DNA from: XBB1006 sp051877515
GTDB taxonomy: Bacteria; Bacillota; Clostridia; Lachnospirales; Lachnospiraceae
NCBI GenBank assembly: GCA_051877515.1
Contig: JBJEIY010000050.1
Location: 132,308 to 196,307, forward strand
Direction of reading: 5' to 3'
Length of the DNA stretch: 64,000 nt
A program made the position numbers and the translations under genes. Below the pieces are notes generated by a model that had not been told where the DNA came from, did not search any database, and saw only the letters and a program-made list of their open reading frames with translations. Below are positions 43,301 through 52,688 of this stretch, one piece after another (the stretch's first letter is position 1; each line of letters begins with the position of its first letter).

Positions 43301-45207
43301 TACGAATCGCTCTCTTTCTGATGCTGTAACTTTTGTTCCATATAAATCAAAATCACAGAAATATCTGCAGGAGATACACCGGATATCCTGGAAGCCTGGC
43401 CAATGGATACCGGTTGAAGAGCATTTAATTTCTGGATTGCTTCTGCCCTGAGACTTGGGATGGTAGAATAATCAAATTTCTGAGGAAGCTTTTTTGTTTC
43501 CAGTTTAATAAAATCCTGAACCTGCTTTTGCTGTCTTAAAATATATCCATCGTATTTCACAAGTATATTAACCTGCTCAATTACCTCCGGATGAAGTTTT
43601 GGCCGTTCCGGATCAATGGGCTCAAGATCTTCATACTTCAGTTCCGGACGACGGATAAGCTCCGCCAGAGAGGTAGCCGTTTTCAGTGGAGTAGAACCAT
43701 GTTCCATAAGCAATTCCTGCACATCGGCACGTGCACCCACCATAACCTGATTAACACGTTCTATTTCTTTTTCGATCAACTCTTTTTTCCTGCAAACCCA
43801 GTCATACCGTTCTTTTGAGATCAAACCAATTTCATATCCGATTTCAGTAAGTCTCAGGTCTGCATTATCCTGACGCAATATCAAACGATACTCTGCTCTT
43901 GAAGTCATCATCCGATATGGTTCCACATTTTCTTTTGTAACAAGGTCATCAATCAATACACCGATATATGCCTGGGAACGATCCAATACGATCGGTTCCT
44001 TCCCTTGTATACTTCTGGCCGCATTGATTCCTGCCATAAGACCCTGACAGGCAGCTTCTTCATAACCGGAACTTCCGTTAAACTGCCCACCGCTAAACAG
44101 ACCCTTTATATTCTTAAACTCAAGACTTGGATATAATTGATTTGGATTGATACAATCATATTCAATTGCATAGGCATTACGAACAATTTTTGCATGCTCC
44201 AATCCACTCACGGAAGTATACATTTCCTGCTGAACGTCTTCCGGTAAAGAACTGGACATTCCACCAATATACATCTCATTAGTTCCATTGCCTTCCGGTT
44301 CAATAAAAACCTGATGTCGGTTTTTATCGGCAAAACGGACCACTTTATCTTCTATGGAAGGACAATACCTCGGTCCGGTCCCCTCGATCACACCGGAAAA
44401 CATGGGGGAACGATCCAAATTATCACGGATGATCTCATGGGTTTTCTCATTGGTATAAGTCAACCAGCAGGAAACCTGATCAATTTGAACAGATTCCGGA
44501 TCTGTAGTAAAGGAAAAAGGAACGATCCGTTCATCTCCAAATTGTTCTTCCATTTTACTAAAATCAATACTTCGCTTGTCGATACGAGCCGGTGTACCGG
44601 TCTTAAAGCGATAAAGTTCAATCCCATTTTTCTTTAGAGAATCGGATAATTGTCCAGCGCTTTTCAATCCGTTTGGTCCGGTGTGCTCAATTACATCTCC
44701 GTAAAGACAACGACTTCTTAAATAAGTTCCGGTACATAATACAACCGCCTTTGCATAAAATACTGCACCGGACAGTATCTTAACTCCTTTGATGACACCA
44801 TTTTCCACCAGAATATCCGTTACCTCGGCCTGACGTATGGTCAAATGATCCGTTGTTTCCAAAGTCTGACGCATACGCTTACTATATTCGTTTTTATCAG
44901 CCTGTGCTCTTAAAGAATGAACAGCAGGACCCTTTGATTTATTCAACATTTTAGACTGAATAAAAGTATGATCGATATTCACACCCATTTCTCCGCCCAA
45001 TGCATCAACTTCACGAACCAGATGTCCTTTTGAACTTCCGCCAATATTAGGATTACAGGGCATCATGGCTATACTTTCAATACTGACTGTAAAACAAATC
45101 GTTTCAAGACCAAGTCTCGCACAAGCTAAGGCAGCCTCACATCCGGCATGACCTGCTCCAACCACTACCACATCATAATATTCTTCTATCAGTGATTTTC
45201 CAGACAT
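43300..45207 (-). CDS. mnmG: tRNA uridine-5-carboxymethylaminomethyl modification enzyme, FAD subunit
   Basis: A 635-residue MnmG/GidA. It opens with FAD-binding VVVGAGHAGCEAALAC, followed by MPCNPNIGGSSKGHLVREVD and FSGGQFNGSSGYEEAACQGL. With MnmE it modifies wobble uridine-34 of tRNAs. It starts 16 bases after mnmE and overlaps rsmG. Confidence 0.97.
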   Translation of the reverse strand: MSGKSLIEEYYDVVVVGAGHAGCEAALACARLGLETICFTVSIESIAMMPCNPNIGGSSKGHLVREVDALGGEMGVNIDHTFIQSKMLNKSKGPAVHSLRAQADKNEYSKRMRQTLETTDHLTIRQAEVTDILVENGVIKGVKILSGAVFYAKAVVLCTGTYLRSRCLYGDVIEHTGPNGLKSAGQLSDSLKKNGIELYRFKTGTPARIDKRSIDFSKMEEQFGDERIVPFSFTTDPESVQIDQVSCWLTYTNEKTHEIIRDNLDRSPMFSGVIEGTGPRYCPSIEDKVVRFADKNRHQVFIEPEGNGTNEMYIGGMSSSLPEDVQQEMYTSVSGLEHAKIVRNAYAIEYDCINPNQLYPSLEFKNIKGLFSGGQFNGSSGYEEAACQGLMAGINAARSIQGKEPIVLDRSQAYIGVLIDDLVTKENVEPYRMMTSRAEYRLILRQDNADLRLTEIGYEIGLISKERYDWVCRKKELIEKEIERVNQVMVGARADVQELLMEHGSTPLKTATSLAELIRRPELKYEDLEPIDPERPKLHPEVIEQVNILVKYDGYILRQQKQVQDFIKLETKKLPQKFDYSTIPSLRAEAIQKLNALQPVSIGQASRISGVSPADISVILIYMEQKLQHQKESDS

Positions 45208-45222
45208 ATGTTCACATCCTAT

Positions 45223-46608
45223 CTATTTTCCCATACAAAACTTGGAAAAAATCTCATTGACCAAATCTTCTCCCACTGACTCACCGGTAATACTACCAAG
45301 TTCTGCATAAGCACTCATAAGGTCAATGGAATAAAAATCCTCCGGCATCCCATTCTCGATGCTGGATAATACCTGATTTAAACTATCACAACAGTTCTGC
45401 AGGCATTGTTTTTGCCGGATATTGGTAATATACACATCTTCGTGAAGAGAAATCTCACCATCGAAAAATAACTGTTTTACTTCTTTTACAAAGAGATCTA
45501 ATCCTTTTTCTTCTTTTACAGAAACAGGCAATATGGTTATACCGGTCTTTTCACTTATTTCATCTACAGATATCACGGGAACAAGATCGGTTTTATTAAG
45601 CAATATAAATGCTTTTTTATTCTGTATCAGAGAAAGGATTTCTTCATCTTCTTTTTCAAATGGAGTTGTGGCATCTAAAAGAAAAACAACTAAATCAGCT
45701 GATTCTATATATTCTTTGGATTTATCCACACCCATTTTCTCTACAACATCTTCCGTTTCACGGATACCGGCAGTATCCACAACATTTAATGTAATTCCAT
45801 CAATGGTGATACACTCCGTTAACACATCCCGGGTAGTACCGGCAATATCTGTTACAATAGCTCTTTCTTCACCTAATAAAGAATTTAAAAAAGAAGATTT
45901 ACCCACATTTGGCTTTCCTACAATAACAGTTTTAATTCCCTCTTTCAGAATACGTCCATTATCTGCGTTTTTCAACAGATCTTCTGTTTCAGAAAGGAAT
46001 AACCTTACTTTTTCTTCCAATTGTTGTGGATAACCATCCAGTGAATAATGCTCCGGATCATCCAGTGCGCTCTCAATAAAAGCAATTTCGTGAAGGATCC
46101 TGCCTCTGATATCAGATATCCTCTTTTTCACTTTTCCGGAAAGCTGTTTTAGAGAATTTTCCATTGCAAATTCATTGGATGAATGGATCAGATCCATAAC
46201 AGATTCTGCCTGACTAAGATCCATTTTTCCATTTAAAAATGCACGTTTAGAAAACTCTCCCGGCTCTGATAAAACAGCTCCGTGTTTTAATACGGTTTCC
46301 AGAATTCTCTTCATTACAAAAATTCCACCATGACAATCAATTTCCACAGTGTCCTCACCGGTATAAGTATGAGGACCTTTCATGGTAAGAACCATCACTT
46401 CGTCTATTAAAACATCATCATCATAAACATATCCATGACTGACAATGTGACTTTCTATTTCACTTTGAAAATAATCTCTGTGATCCTTTTTCTTAATAAT
46501 CTGTTTTGCAATTGAAAATGCTTCATTTCCACTGATTCGGATCACGCCAATGCCACTTGGACTTAAAGCTGTAGCAATGGCAGCAATTGTTCTATTTTCC
46601 ATTTCCAT
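45223..46608 (-). CDS. mnmE: tRNA modification GTPase MnmE
   Basis: A 461-residue MnmE/TrmE. The N-terminal tetrahydrofolate-binding domain is followed by a helical domain with an inserted G domain: GKPNVGKSSFLN (about 227-238), AGTTRD, DTAGIRET and NKTD. The C-terminal Cys motif is FCMGK. It is the partner of MnmG, immediately downstream. Confidence 0.97.
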   Translation of the reverse strand: MEMENRTIAAIATALSPSGIGVIRISGNEAFSIAKQIIKKKDHRDYFQSEIESHIVSHGYVYDDDVLIDEVMVLTMKGPHTYTGEDTVEIDCHGGIFVMKRILETVLKHGAVLSEPGEFSKRAFLNGKMDLSQAESVMDLIHSSNEFAMENSLKQLSGKVKKRISDIRGRILHEIAFIESALDDPEHYSLDGYPQQLEEKVRLFLSETEDLLKNADNGRILKEGIKTVIVGKPNVGKSSFLNSLLGEERAIVTDIAGTTRDVLTECITIDGITLNVVDTAGIRETEDVVEKMGVDKSKEYIESADLVVFLLDATTPFEKEDEEILSLIQNKKAFILLNKTDLVPVISVDEISEKTGITILPVSVKEEKGLDLFVKEVKQLFFDGEISLHEDVYITNIRQKQCLQNCCDSLNQVLSSIENGMPEDFYSIDLMSAYAELGSITGESVGEDLVNEIFSKFCMGK

Positions 46609-46634
46609 CTTTCTTTTTCAATATCAGTTAAAAG

Positions 46635-46680
46635 AACCCCGGCATAATACGATAAAGTTTGTATTTCGCCGGGGTTAAAC
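46635..46680 (-). terminator. Terminator between jag and mnmE
   Basis: A 9-bp GC-rich stem (46635-46643 with 46668-46676), followed on the minus strand by TTCTTTT. It would limit read-through from rpmH-jag into mnmE. Confidence 0.7.
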
Positions 46681-46703
46681 AGTTTCAGTAATGTTTCGAT
46701 TCC

Positions 46704-47324
46704 TTATCTTTTTAAAGTTACTACTACATGCCTGAATGGTTCTTCCCCTTCACTGTGAGTAGTTACATAACGATCCTGCTGAAGTGCAGAGTGAATCACT
46801 CTTCTTTCAAACGGATTCATAGGCTCTAAAGCAACCGGTTTTTTTGTTCTCTTAACCTTAAAAGCAATATTCTTTGCTAAATTCTCTAAGGTATCTTTTC
46901 TTCTCTTACGATAGTTTTCGGTATCGATTTTTACCTTAAGATACTCTTCGGAATTCTTGTTGATTGCAAGATTTGTTAAATACTGGAGAGAATCCAGTGT
47001 TTGTCCTCTCTTGCCAATCAGAATACCCATATCATCTCCAAACAATTCTACATTAAATGTAGAATCATCTTCTTTTTTGATTTCCACACGAACTGTTAAA
47101 TCCATTGCTGCAGTTACTTTTGTAATAAAATCTTTGATGATATCTTCCGGTGTAAATTTTCTTCTTGCATTTATAACTGCCTGTTTATTACCAAAACCGA
47201 GAAATCCTTTACTTTCTTTTTCAACTACTTCGTATTCTAACTGATCTGATGTAATACCAAGTGAAACTAAAGCTTCTGTAATTGCATCTTCAACGGTTTT
47301 ACCTGTAAATTCCTGAAATTCCAT
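46704..47324 (-). CDS. jag: RNA-binding protein Jag (KhpB/EloR)
   Basis: A 206-residue protein. It has a Jag_N domain (1-55, FTGKTVEDAITEALVSLG), a KH domain (about 80-150, IGKRGQTLDSLQYLTN) and an R3H domain (about 150-206, NPFERRVIHSALQQ). It is involved in cell-elongation control with KhpA in other Firmicutes. It lies 14 bases after yidC. Confidence 0.94.
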   Translation of the reverse strand: MEFQEFTGKTVEDAITEALVSLGITSDQLEYEVVEKESKGFLGFGNKQAVINARRKFTPEDIIKDFITKVTAAMDLTVRVEIKKEDDSTFNVELFGDDMGILIGKRGQTLDSLQYLTNLAINKNSEEYLKVKIDTENYRKRRKDTLENLAKNIAFKVKRTKKPVALEPMNPFERRVIHSALQQDRYVTTHSEGEEPFRHVVVTLKR

Positions 47325-47338
47325 CTCAAGTAACCCCC

Positions 47339-48598
47339 CTATTTATTATTTCGATTATTATATTCATTTACTAAATTTGCTTTGCTGGCCATTGAACCCG
47401 GTTTCGCATTCGAAGTATATTCTCTTGCCCGGTTTAAGGCTTCTTCATTCTCCTGAGGAGTGGAAAGATTTCTTGTACTCATTCTTCCGTTCTGGGCAAT
47501 CATATTTTTTGCATACCCTTCACGTTTTGCTTTCTTTTCTTCTGCCTTTTCCCTATTTGCTTCAATAACCTTATCAAAATCCATCTTATCAAAATGTCTG
47601 TTTAAGAAAAACTGCTGGATACTTCTAACCACAGCACCCGCGATCCAATACAAACCTAATCCCATGGGAAGAGTAAATACCATGATGACAGAAAAAATAG
47701 GCATCATCATATTCATGGTCTGCATCTGTTGCATAGCAGGGTTGTCCTTCATGGCATCGCCCTGAGCAGCCATACTCAGTTTTAAATTTAACCACTGAGT
47801 TAAACCGGAAATAATTGGAACTAAAAGTGCCAATACAATGAACAAATACTTTCCGGAAGAAAATGAACTCTGAATCGTCTGTAAAGGTGAAAAAGCAATA
47901 TCAAGACCTAAGAACTCATTAAATCCGTGTGCAGTTTCCTGCAGGGATAAAATGGAACTACTTAAATTTGGAAACTGGTCAATTAATGCGTCCCAACCTT
48001 TATCCGTGAATTTATAAAGAACATCAATAATAGAATTTGCGGTATCAGTTGTTGTACCTGAAAAGTTTATAGTCATTCTTTTCAGATTCAAATCTGAAAT
48101 CAAATTTGTAATAATATCCTGATAGCCATTTGTTTCCATAATGCCATTTACAACAGGAGTATAGGCTTCTTTAATTGAAGTTACATAAGCCGGAATACTG
48201 TAAACAACACGGTATACTGCAAGCAAAATCGGAAACTGGATCAACATGGGTAAACAGCTTCCTGTAGGAGAAACACCATATTTATCATAAACTGCCTGGG
48301 TTTCATTCTGCATAGCCATTCTGGATTCCTGATCCGTTTTACCTGCATATTTCTTTTGGATCTTCTGAATTTCCGGATTCATTTTAGCAGTCAGTTTTGA
48401 AAATTTCTGCTGCTTATAAGTAAGAGGAAACATCAGAATATAAACAACAATTGTAAATAAAATAATTGTAATACCGATATTCTCGATACCAAATAATTGA
48501 TTTAATCCAATGTAAAGATAATTGATGATCATACCGATCAGCTTTGCAATTGGACCTACAATAGCGCCGTTATATTGAGTTAATACAATACTTGTCAA
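47339..48598 (-). CDS. yidC: Membrane protein insertase YidC/OxaA
   Basis: An insertase of about 419 residues with five membrane helices and the YidC core (GSCLPMLIQFPILLAVYRVV). A large extracytoplasmic loop of about 150 residues sits between the second and third helices. The start is decided by the ribosome site: GGAGG is one base before the ATG at 48604 but seven before an in-frame TTG at 48598, so TTG is likely used. No lipobox is visible at the N-terminus. Confidence 0.93.
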   Translation of the reverse strand: MTSIVLTQYNGAIVGPIAKLIGMIINYLYIGLNQLFGIENIGITIILFTIVVYILMFPLTYKQQKFSKLTAKMNPEIQKIQKKYAGKTDQESRMAMQNETQAVYDKYGVSPTGSCLPMLIQFPILLAVYRVVYSIPAYVTSIKEAYTPVVNGIMETNGYQDIITNLISDLNLKRMTINFSGTTTDTANSIIDVLYKFTDKGWDALIDQFPNLSSSILSLQETAHGFNEFLGLDIAFSPLQTIQSSFSSGKYLFIVLALLVPIISGLTQWLNLKLSMAAQGDAMKDNPAMQQMQTMNMMMPIFSVIMVFTLPMGLGLYWIAGAVVRSIQQFFLNRHFDKMDFDKVIEANREKAEEKKAKREGYAKNMIAQNGRMSTRNLSTPQENEEALNRAREYTSNAKPGSMASKANLVNEYNNRNNK

Positions 48599-48613
48599 AA
48601 TCATACCTCCTTA

Positions 48614-48826
48614 TCAAGGAACCGGGTCATATCCACCCTTTGAAAATGGATTACATCTTAGAATTCTCCAGACAGCCAAAGCACCTCCCTTGAAAGCTCC
48701 ATGCTTCTCAATAGCTTCCAACGCATAGGTTGAACAAGTGGGATAGTACGGACACTTTACTATTTTCATCGGAGATATATATTTGCGATACACTTTTATT
48801 CCAAAAATCAATATTTTCTTAATCAT
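48614..48826 (-). CDS. yidD: Membrane protein insertion efficiency factor YidD
   Basis: A 70-residue YidD. It has KYISPMKIVKCPYYPTCSTY, ALEAIEKHGAFKGG and RILRCNPFSKGGYDPVP, all family signatures. It is between rnpA and yidC as in most bacteria. Confidence 0.96.
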   Translation of the reverse strand: MIKKILIFGIKVYRKYISPMKIVKCPYYPTCSTYALEAIEKHGAFKGGALAVWRILRCNPFSKGGYDPVP

Positions 48827-48841
48827 TCATCCATCTTCTTA

Positions 48842-49174
48842 TTAAACTATTTTATGAAGACCAGCAACGTGCAATAGAGCGCTTTCTATTTTTTTAAAAT
48901 CTGCATCTTTTGCAGAAGTACGTGCTATGACTACGATATCTAAACCACTATTAAACATCTCTTCATGTAGTCTGTAACTTTCTTTGATCAATCTTTTAAC
49001 ATGATGTCTTATAACACTGTTTCCTACTTTTTTACTAACCTGAATGCCAACTCTGTTTTTTTCACTGTCATTATTTAAAACATACATTACAAGGTATCGG
49101 TTGGCATACGATTTCCCGTTTTTATATGTATGTTGAAATTCCTGGTTTTTTCTCAGTGATTCGGAAAACCTCAT
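48842..49174 (-). CDS. rnpA: Ribonuclease P protein component
   Basis: A 110-residue RNase P protein that helps process tRNA 5' ends. It has RFSESLRKNQEFQHTYKNG and RNR-like VGIQVSKKVGNSVIRHHVKRLIKESYR. It lies 40 bases after rpmH and is cotranscribed with it. Confidence 0.96.
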   Translation of the reverse strand: MRFSESLRKNQEFQHTYKNGKSYANRYLVMYVLNNDSEKNRVGIQVSKKVGNSVIRHHVKRLIKESYRLHEEMFNSGLDIVVIARTSAKDADFKKIESALLHVAGLHKIV

Positions 49175-49213
49175 ACTTCTCCTTTAAGAAGAAAAGACCA
49201 CAAAAACTGTGGC

Positions 49214-49348
49214 CTAAGCTGATAATCTTTTTCTTCCTTTTAATCTTCTAGACTGTAATACTTTTCTTCCACCCGGAGTACTCATTCTTGCTCTGAAGCC
49301 ATGTACTTTAGATCTAGATTTCTTTTTTGGCTGAAATGTCATTTTCAT
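49214..49348 (-). CDS. rpmH: 50S ribosomal protein L34
   Basis: A 44-residue bL34: MKMTFQPKKKSRSKVHGFRA, then RMSTPGGRKVLQSRR and a basic tail. A strong AGGAGG lies before the ATG. It is first in the rpmH-rnpA-yidD-yidC-jag transcript. Confidence 0.98.
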   Translation of the reverse strand: MKMTFQPKKKSRSKVHGFRARMSTPGGRKVLQSRRLKGRKRLSA

Positions 49349-49390
49349 ACGATATCCACCTCCTTTGAGTATTACAAAACATCATTTTCA

Positions 49391-49418
49391 ATTATAACAA
49401 GAAAACCTCTAAAGTCAA
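49391..49418 (-). promoter_or_regulatory. Promoter of rpmH operon
   Basis: On the minus strand, TTGACT (49413-49418), 16 bp, TATAAT (49391-49396). Confidence 0.85.
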
Positions 49419-49660
49419 GGAAAAATAACATATTAACACAATGTTTTTTACTTATCCACAAGATATTATAGTTATAAACATTAATTCACTAAATATAGAC
49501 AATGGCCTGTTAATAATTATTTATTTTAAAAAACATGTTGAAAAAATGTTGATAAAAAATGATAACTCGGTCTATGAAGCCATATTTTCGATTTTAAGCC
49601 AATTTAGGCTTTTTTATGAACCCCCCATCATATATCAAAGTATCTTGAAAATCTGAGCAA
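49419..49660. other. Probable oriC segment upstream of dnaA
   Basis: This is a very AT-rich interval between the divergent rpmH and dnaA. It contains a perfect DnaA box TTATCCACA (49452-49460), a one-mismatch box TTATCAACA on the minus strand (49547-49555), a near match TGTTGAAAA, and several A/T runs suited to unwinding. It is not coding. A small hairpin with T run (49596-49616) may insulate dnaA. Confidence 0.75.
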
Positions 49661-49671
49661 TTTAGTATAAT
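49643..49671 (+). promoter_or_regulatory. Promoter of dnaA
   Basis: TCTTGA (49643-49648), 17 bp, TATAAT (49666-49671). The -10 box is consensus; the -35 box is weak. Confidence 0.55.
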
Positions 49672-49736
49672 ATAATAAGAGATATGTAGTTAATAAAATG
49701 TGTTTCTACCTATTATAAATAGAAAGGTAAACAAAG

Positions 49737-51089
49737 ATGGATCAAGTTATTAAAAAATGGGATATAATACTTCAGGCAGTAAAAGAAGAACATGAATTAA
49801 CAGATGTATCTTTTAATACCTGGTTAAAACCTTTAACGATTCACTCTATAGAAGGAAATATCCTTTATATTTTAGTGCCCAGTGAGAATGAACAAACTGG
49901 TTTAAACTATATAAAACGAAAATTTGAAAAACCAATTAAAGTGGCAGTTGCAGAAATCACAGGTATAGAATATGAGATTTGTTTCATTTTAGAAGATGAA
50001 GCAAAAAAATTAAAACCTATAAAAGTAATTAATAATCAATACATAAATGAGAAAACAAATTTAAACCCTAATTATACCTTTGATTCCTTTGTAGTCGGAA
50101 GTAATAACCGCTTTGCACATGCTGCATCTTTAGCTGTAGCTGAATCTCCGGGCGAAGTATATAATCCTTTGTTTATTTATGGAGGCGTTGGACTTGGAAA
50201 AACCCATTTAATGCACTCTATTGCTCATTTTATCAGAGAACATAATCCTTCTTTAAAAGTTCTTTATGTCTCAAGTGAAACCTTTACTAATGAAGTAATT
50301 GATTCTATTCGAAACGGAAGCAGTTCTTCTATGACACAGTTTAGGGATAAATATCGTAATATAGATGTTTTATTAGTTGATGATGTTCAGTTCATTATAG
50401 GAAAAGAAAGTACCCAGGAAGAATTCTTCCATACTTTCAATGAACTTCATTTATCAAAAAAACAGATCATTCTTTCATCCGATCGTCCTCCAAAAGAAAT
50501 GGAAACACTGGAAGAACGGATCCGGTCAAGATTTGAATGTGGTTTACTGGCTGATATCGGTGTACCGGATTATGAAACAAGAATGGCAATCTTAAGAAGA
50601 AAACAGGAAACTGATGGTATTGTAGTTAATACTGAAATATTAGATTACATTGCTAAGAATATTAAATCAAATGTACGTGAATTAGAAGGAGCATTAAATA
50701 AATTACTTGCTTTTGCCAATCTGGAAAAAACAGAAATTACAATGGAAATTGCCGAAAGAGAACTGCAAAACATTATCTCACCGGACAAGCCGAAGGAAAT
50801 AACTCCACAATTGATCATTGAAGTAGTTTCTGATCATTTTCAGATTTCCGTAGATCAAATGATCTCAAAGAATCGAAGCAGTGATATTGCAAAACCAAGA
50901 CAGATAGCTATGTATCTATGCAAAAATATGGTTTCTGAAGTTTCTTTAGATACTGTTGGTTCTCTTCTTGGAGGACGGGATCATTCTACTATTATACATG
51001 GTGTAAAGAAGATTTCTGATGAAATTGAAAAGAATGAAACTATGGCACAGACAATTGAAACCATAAAGAAAAAAATCATTCCAAGTTGA
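49737..51089 (+). CDS. dnaA: Chromosomal replication initiator protein DnaA
   Basis: A 450-residue initiator. Domain I (1-80, FNTWLKPL) is followed by a linker and the AAA+ domain: GGVGLGKTHLMHS (about 149-161) and LLVDDVQFI (Walker B). Domain IV has the DnaA signature GGRDHSTIIHGVKKI. It binds TTATCCACA boxes. AAAGGTAA lies before the ATG. Confidence 0.98.
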   Translation: MDQVIKKWDIILQAVKEEHELTDVSFNTWLKPLTIHSIEGNILYILVPSENEQTGLNYIKRKFEKPIKVAVAEITGIEYEICFILEDEAKKLKPIKVINNQYINEKTNLNPNYTFDSFVVGSNNRFAHAASLAVAESPGEVYNPLFIYGGVGLGKTHLMHSIAHFIREHNPSLKVLYVSSETFTNEVIDSIRNGSSSSMTQFRDKYRNIDVLLVDDVQFIIGKESTQEEFFHTFNELHLSKKQIILSSDRPPKEMETLEERIRSRFECGLLADIGVPDYETRMAILRRKQETDGIVVNTEILDYIAKNIKSNVRELEGALNKLLAFANLEKTEITMEIAERELQNIISPDKPKEITPQLIIEVVSDHFQISVDQMISKNRSSDIAKPRQIAMYLCKNMVSEVSLDTVGSLLGGRDHSTIIHGVKKISDEIEKNETMAQTIETIKKKIIPS

Positions 51090-51356
51090 TAACCATGTTT
51101 AATAGATGTTCAATTTATGTTGAAGGTGTGTTGAATCAAAAAGGGTGAATTAAAACATGATTTTTTCATCCACAATTTTTTTGAGTTATAAAATAAATAT
51201 ATCTATGATCTTAACCTATTTATAAAACTCTTTTTTTCTTTTATTTACTTGAATGAAACCACTTTTAAACATATAAACATCCTCTACTACTAAGAATACT
51301 AATTTATTATTATTAATATATATATTTTTTACTCGAAAGGAGTTATTAACAATCAT
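51090..51356. other. dnaA-dnaN intergenic region, possible second oriC half
   Basis: 267 AT-rich bases without a gene. A near DnaA box TCATCCACA (51166-51174) and several TGTTGAA repeats near 51119-51135 suggest the second half of a bipartite origin. A long A/T stretch (51180-51340) could be the unwinding element. Confidence 0.5.
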
Positions 51357-52466
51357 ATGAAGCTAACATGTTCAAAATCAAGTTTATTAAAAGGTGTTAA
51401 TATTGTATCAAAAGCTGTTCCAACCAGAACCAGCATGGCAATTCTTGAATGCATTTTAATTGACGCATCTTCCGATGAAATTAAATTAACTGCAAATGAT
51501 ATGGAACTTGGCATTGAAACTATTATAGAAGGAACCATTAACGAAAGAGGAATCATTGCTTTAGATGCAAAGATTTTTTCTGAGATTGTACGTAAACTTC
51601 CAGATAATGATGTGGTAATAGAAACAGATTCTACCTTTAAAACTGTGATCACATGTGAAAATTCAAAATTCAGTATTATAGGAAAATCAGGAGAAGATTT
51701 TTCTTATTTACCTTCTATCGAGAAGAATAACTCTATTACCATTTCACAGTTTACATTAAAAGAAGTGATCAGACAGACCATTTTTTCTATTTCTGATAAT
51801 GATAATAATAAACTGATGACCGGTGAATTATTTGATATTAATGAAAATGAATTAAAAGTTGTTTCCCTGGATGGCCATCGTATTTCTATACGAAAAATTG
51901 AATTAAAGGAAAGTTATCCCTCAAAGAAACTGGTTGTTCCGGGAAAAACACTTCAGGAAATAAGCAAGATATTAACCGGTGGATCCGATGATGAAATTAA
52001 TATCTATTATACCAATAATCATATTGTATTTGAATTTGATCATACAGTCGTAGTTTCCAGATTGATTGAAGGAGAATACTTTAAGATTGAACAAATGTTA
52101 TCTCATGATTATGAAACAAAATTTAAGATCAATAAACGGGAATTATTAAATTCCATAGATAGAGCTACTCTTCTTGTAAAAGAAGGAGATAAAAAGCCTA
52201 TTATCATGAATGTACTTGATAAAAACATTGAATTAAAGATCAATTCATTCATAGGTTCTATGAATGAAACCATTGAAATTGAAAAAGAAGGCAAGGATAT
52301 TATGATCGGATTTAATCCGAAATTCTTTATTGATGCACTTCGTGTTATTGATGAAGAAGAAGTAACTCTTTACATGGTAAATCCAAAAGCTCCCTGTTTT
52401 ATCAAAGATGAAAAAGAAAGCTATATTTATCTGATCTTACCTGTAAATTTTAATGCAGCAAATTAA
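51357..52466 (+). CDS. dnaN: DNA polymerase III subunit beta (sliding clamp)
   Basis: A 369-residue sliding clamp with three repeated domains. It starts MKLTCSKSSLLKGVNIVSKA and has TRTSMAILECILIDA and IYLILPVNF at the C-terminus. AAAGGAG precedes the ATG. It has its own AT-rich upstream region after dnaA. Confidence 0.97.
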   Translation: MKLTCSKSSLLKGVNIVSKAVPTRTSMAILECILIDASSDEIKLTANDMELGIETIIEGTINERGIIALDAKIFSEIVRKLPDNDVVIETDSTFKTVITCENSKFSIIGKSGEDFSYLPSIEKNNSITISQFTLKEVIRQTIFSISDNDNNKLMTGELFDINENELKVVSLDGHRISIRKIELKESYPSKKLVVPGKTLQEISKILTGGSDDEINIYYTNNHIVFEFDHTVVVSRLIEGEYFKIEQMLSHDYETKFKINKRELLNSIDRATLLVKEGDKKPIIMNVLDKNIELKINSFIGSMNETIEIEKEGKDIMIGFNPKFFIDALRVIDEEEVTLYMVNPKAPCFIKDEKESYIYLILPVNFNAAN

Positions 52467-52478
52467 TATAAAAAAGAT

Positions 52479-52688
52479 ATGGAAATAATCAAGTTAAGAG
52501 AAGAATTTATTAAATTAGGACAGGCATTAAAGGCTGCCGGTCTGGTTGGTTCCGGTGTGGAAGCAAAAGATGTGATTTTAGATGGCCTTGTAACTGTTAA
52601 TGGCAAAGTTGAAACTCGCCGTGGTAAAAAATTATATGACGGAGATATTGTTTCTTATGAAGGTGAAACAATAAAAATTGAAAAATGA
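52479..52688 (+). CDS. S4-domain RNA-binding protein (YaaA/RlbA)
   Basis: A 69-residue S4-domain protein. It has FIKLGQALKAAGLVGSGVEA and VNGKVETRRGKKLYDGD. In Bacillus the equivalent yaaA lies between dnaN and recF and is linked to ribosome maturation. Its stop overlaps the recF start (ATGA). Confidence 0.93.
   Translation: MEIIKLREEFIKLGQALKAAGLVGSGVEAKDVILDGLVTVNGKVETRRGKKLYDGDIVSYEGETIKIEK

Noticed and set aside
49441..49656. 71-codon plus-strand frame in the dnaA upstream region
   Set aside because: It is AT-rich, covers the DnaA box, and lacks a convincing ribosome site or protein-like composition.
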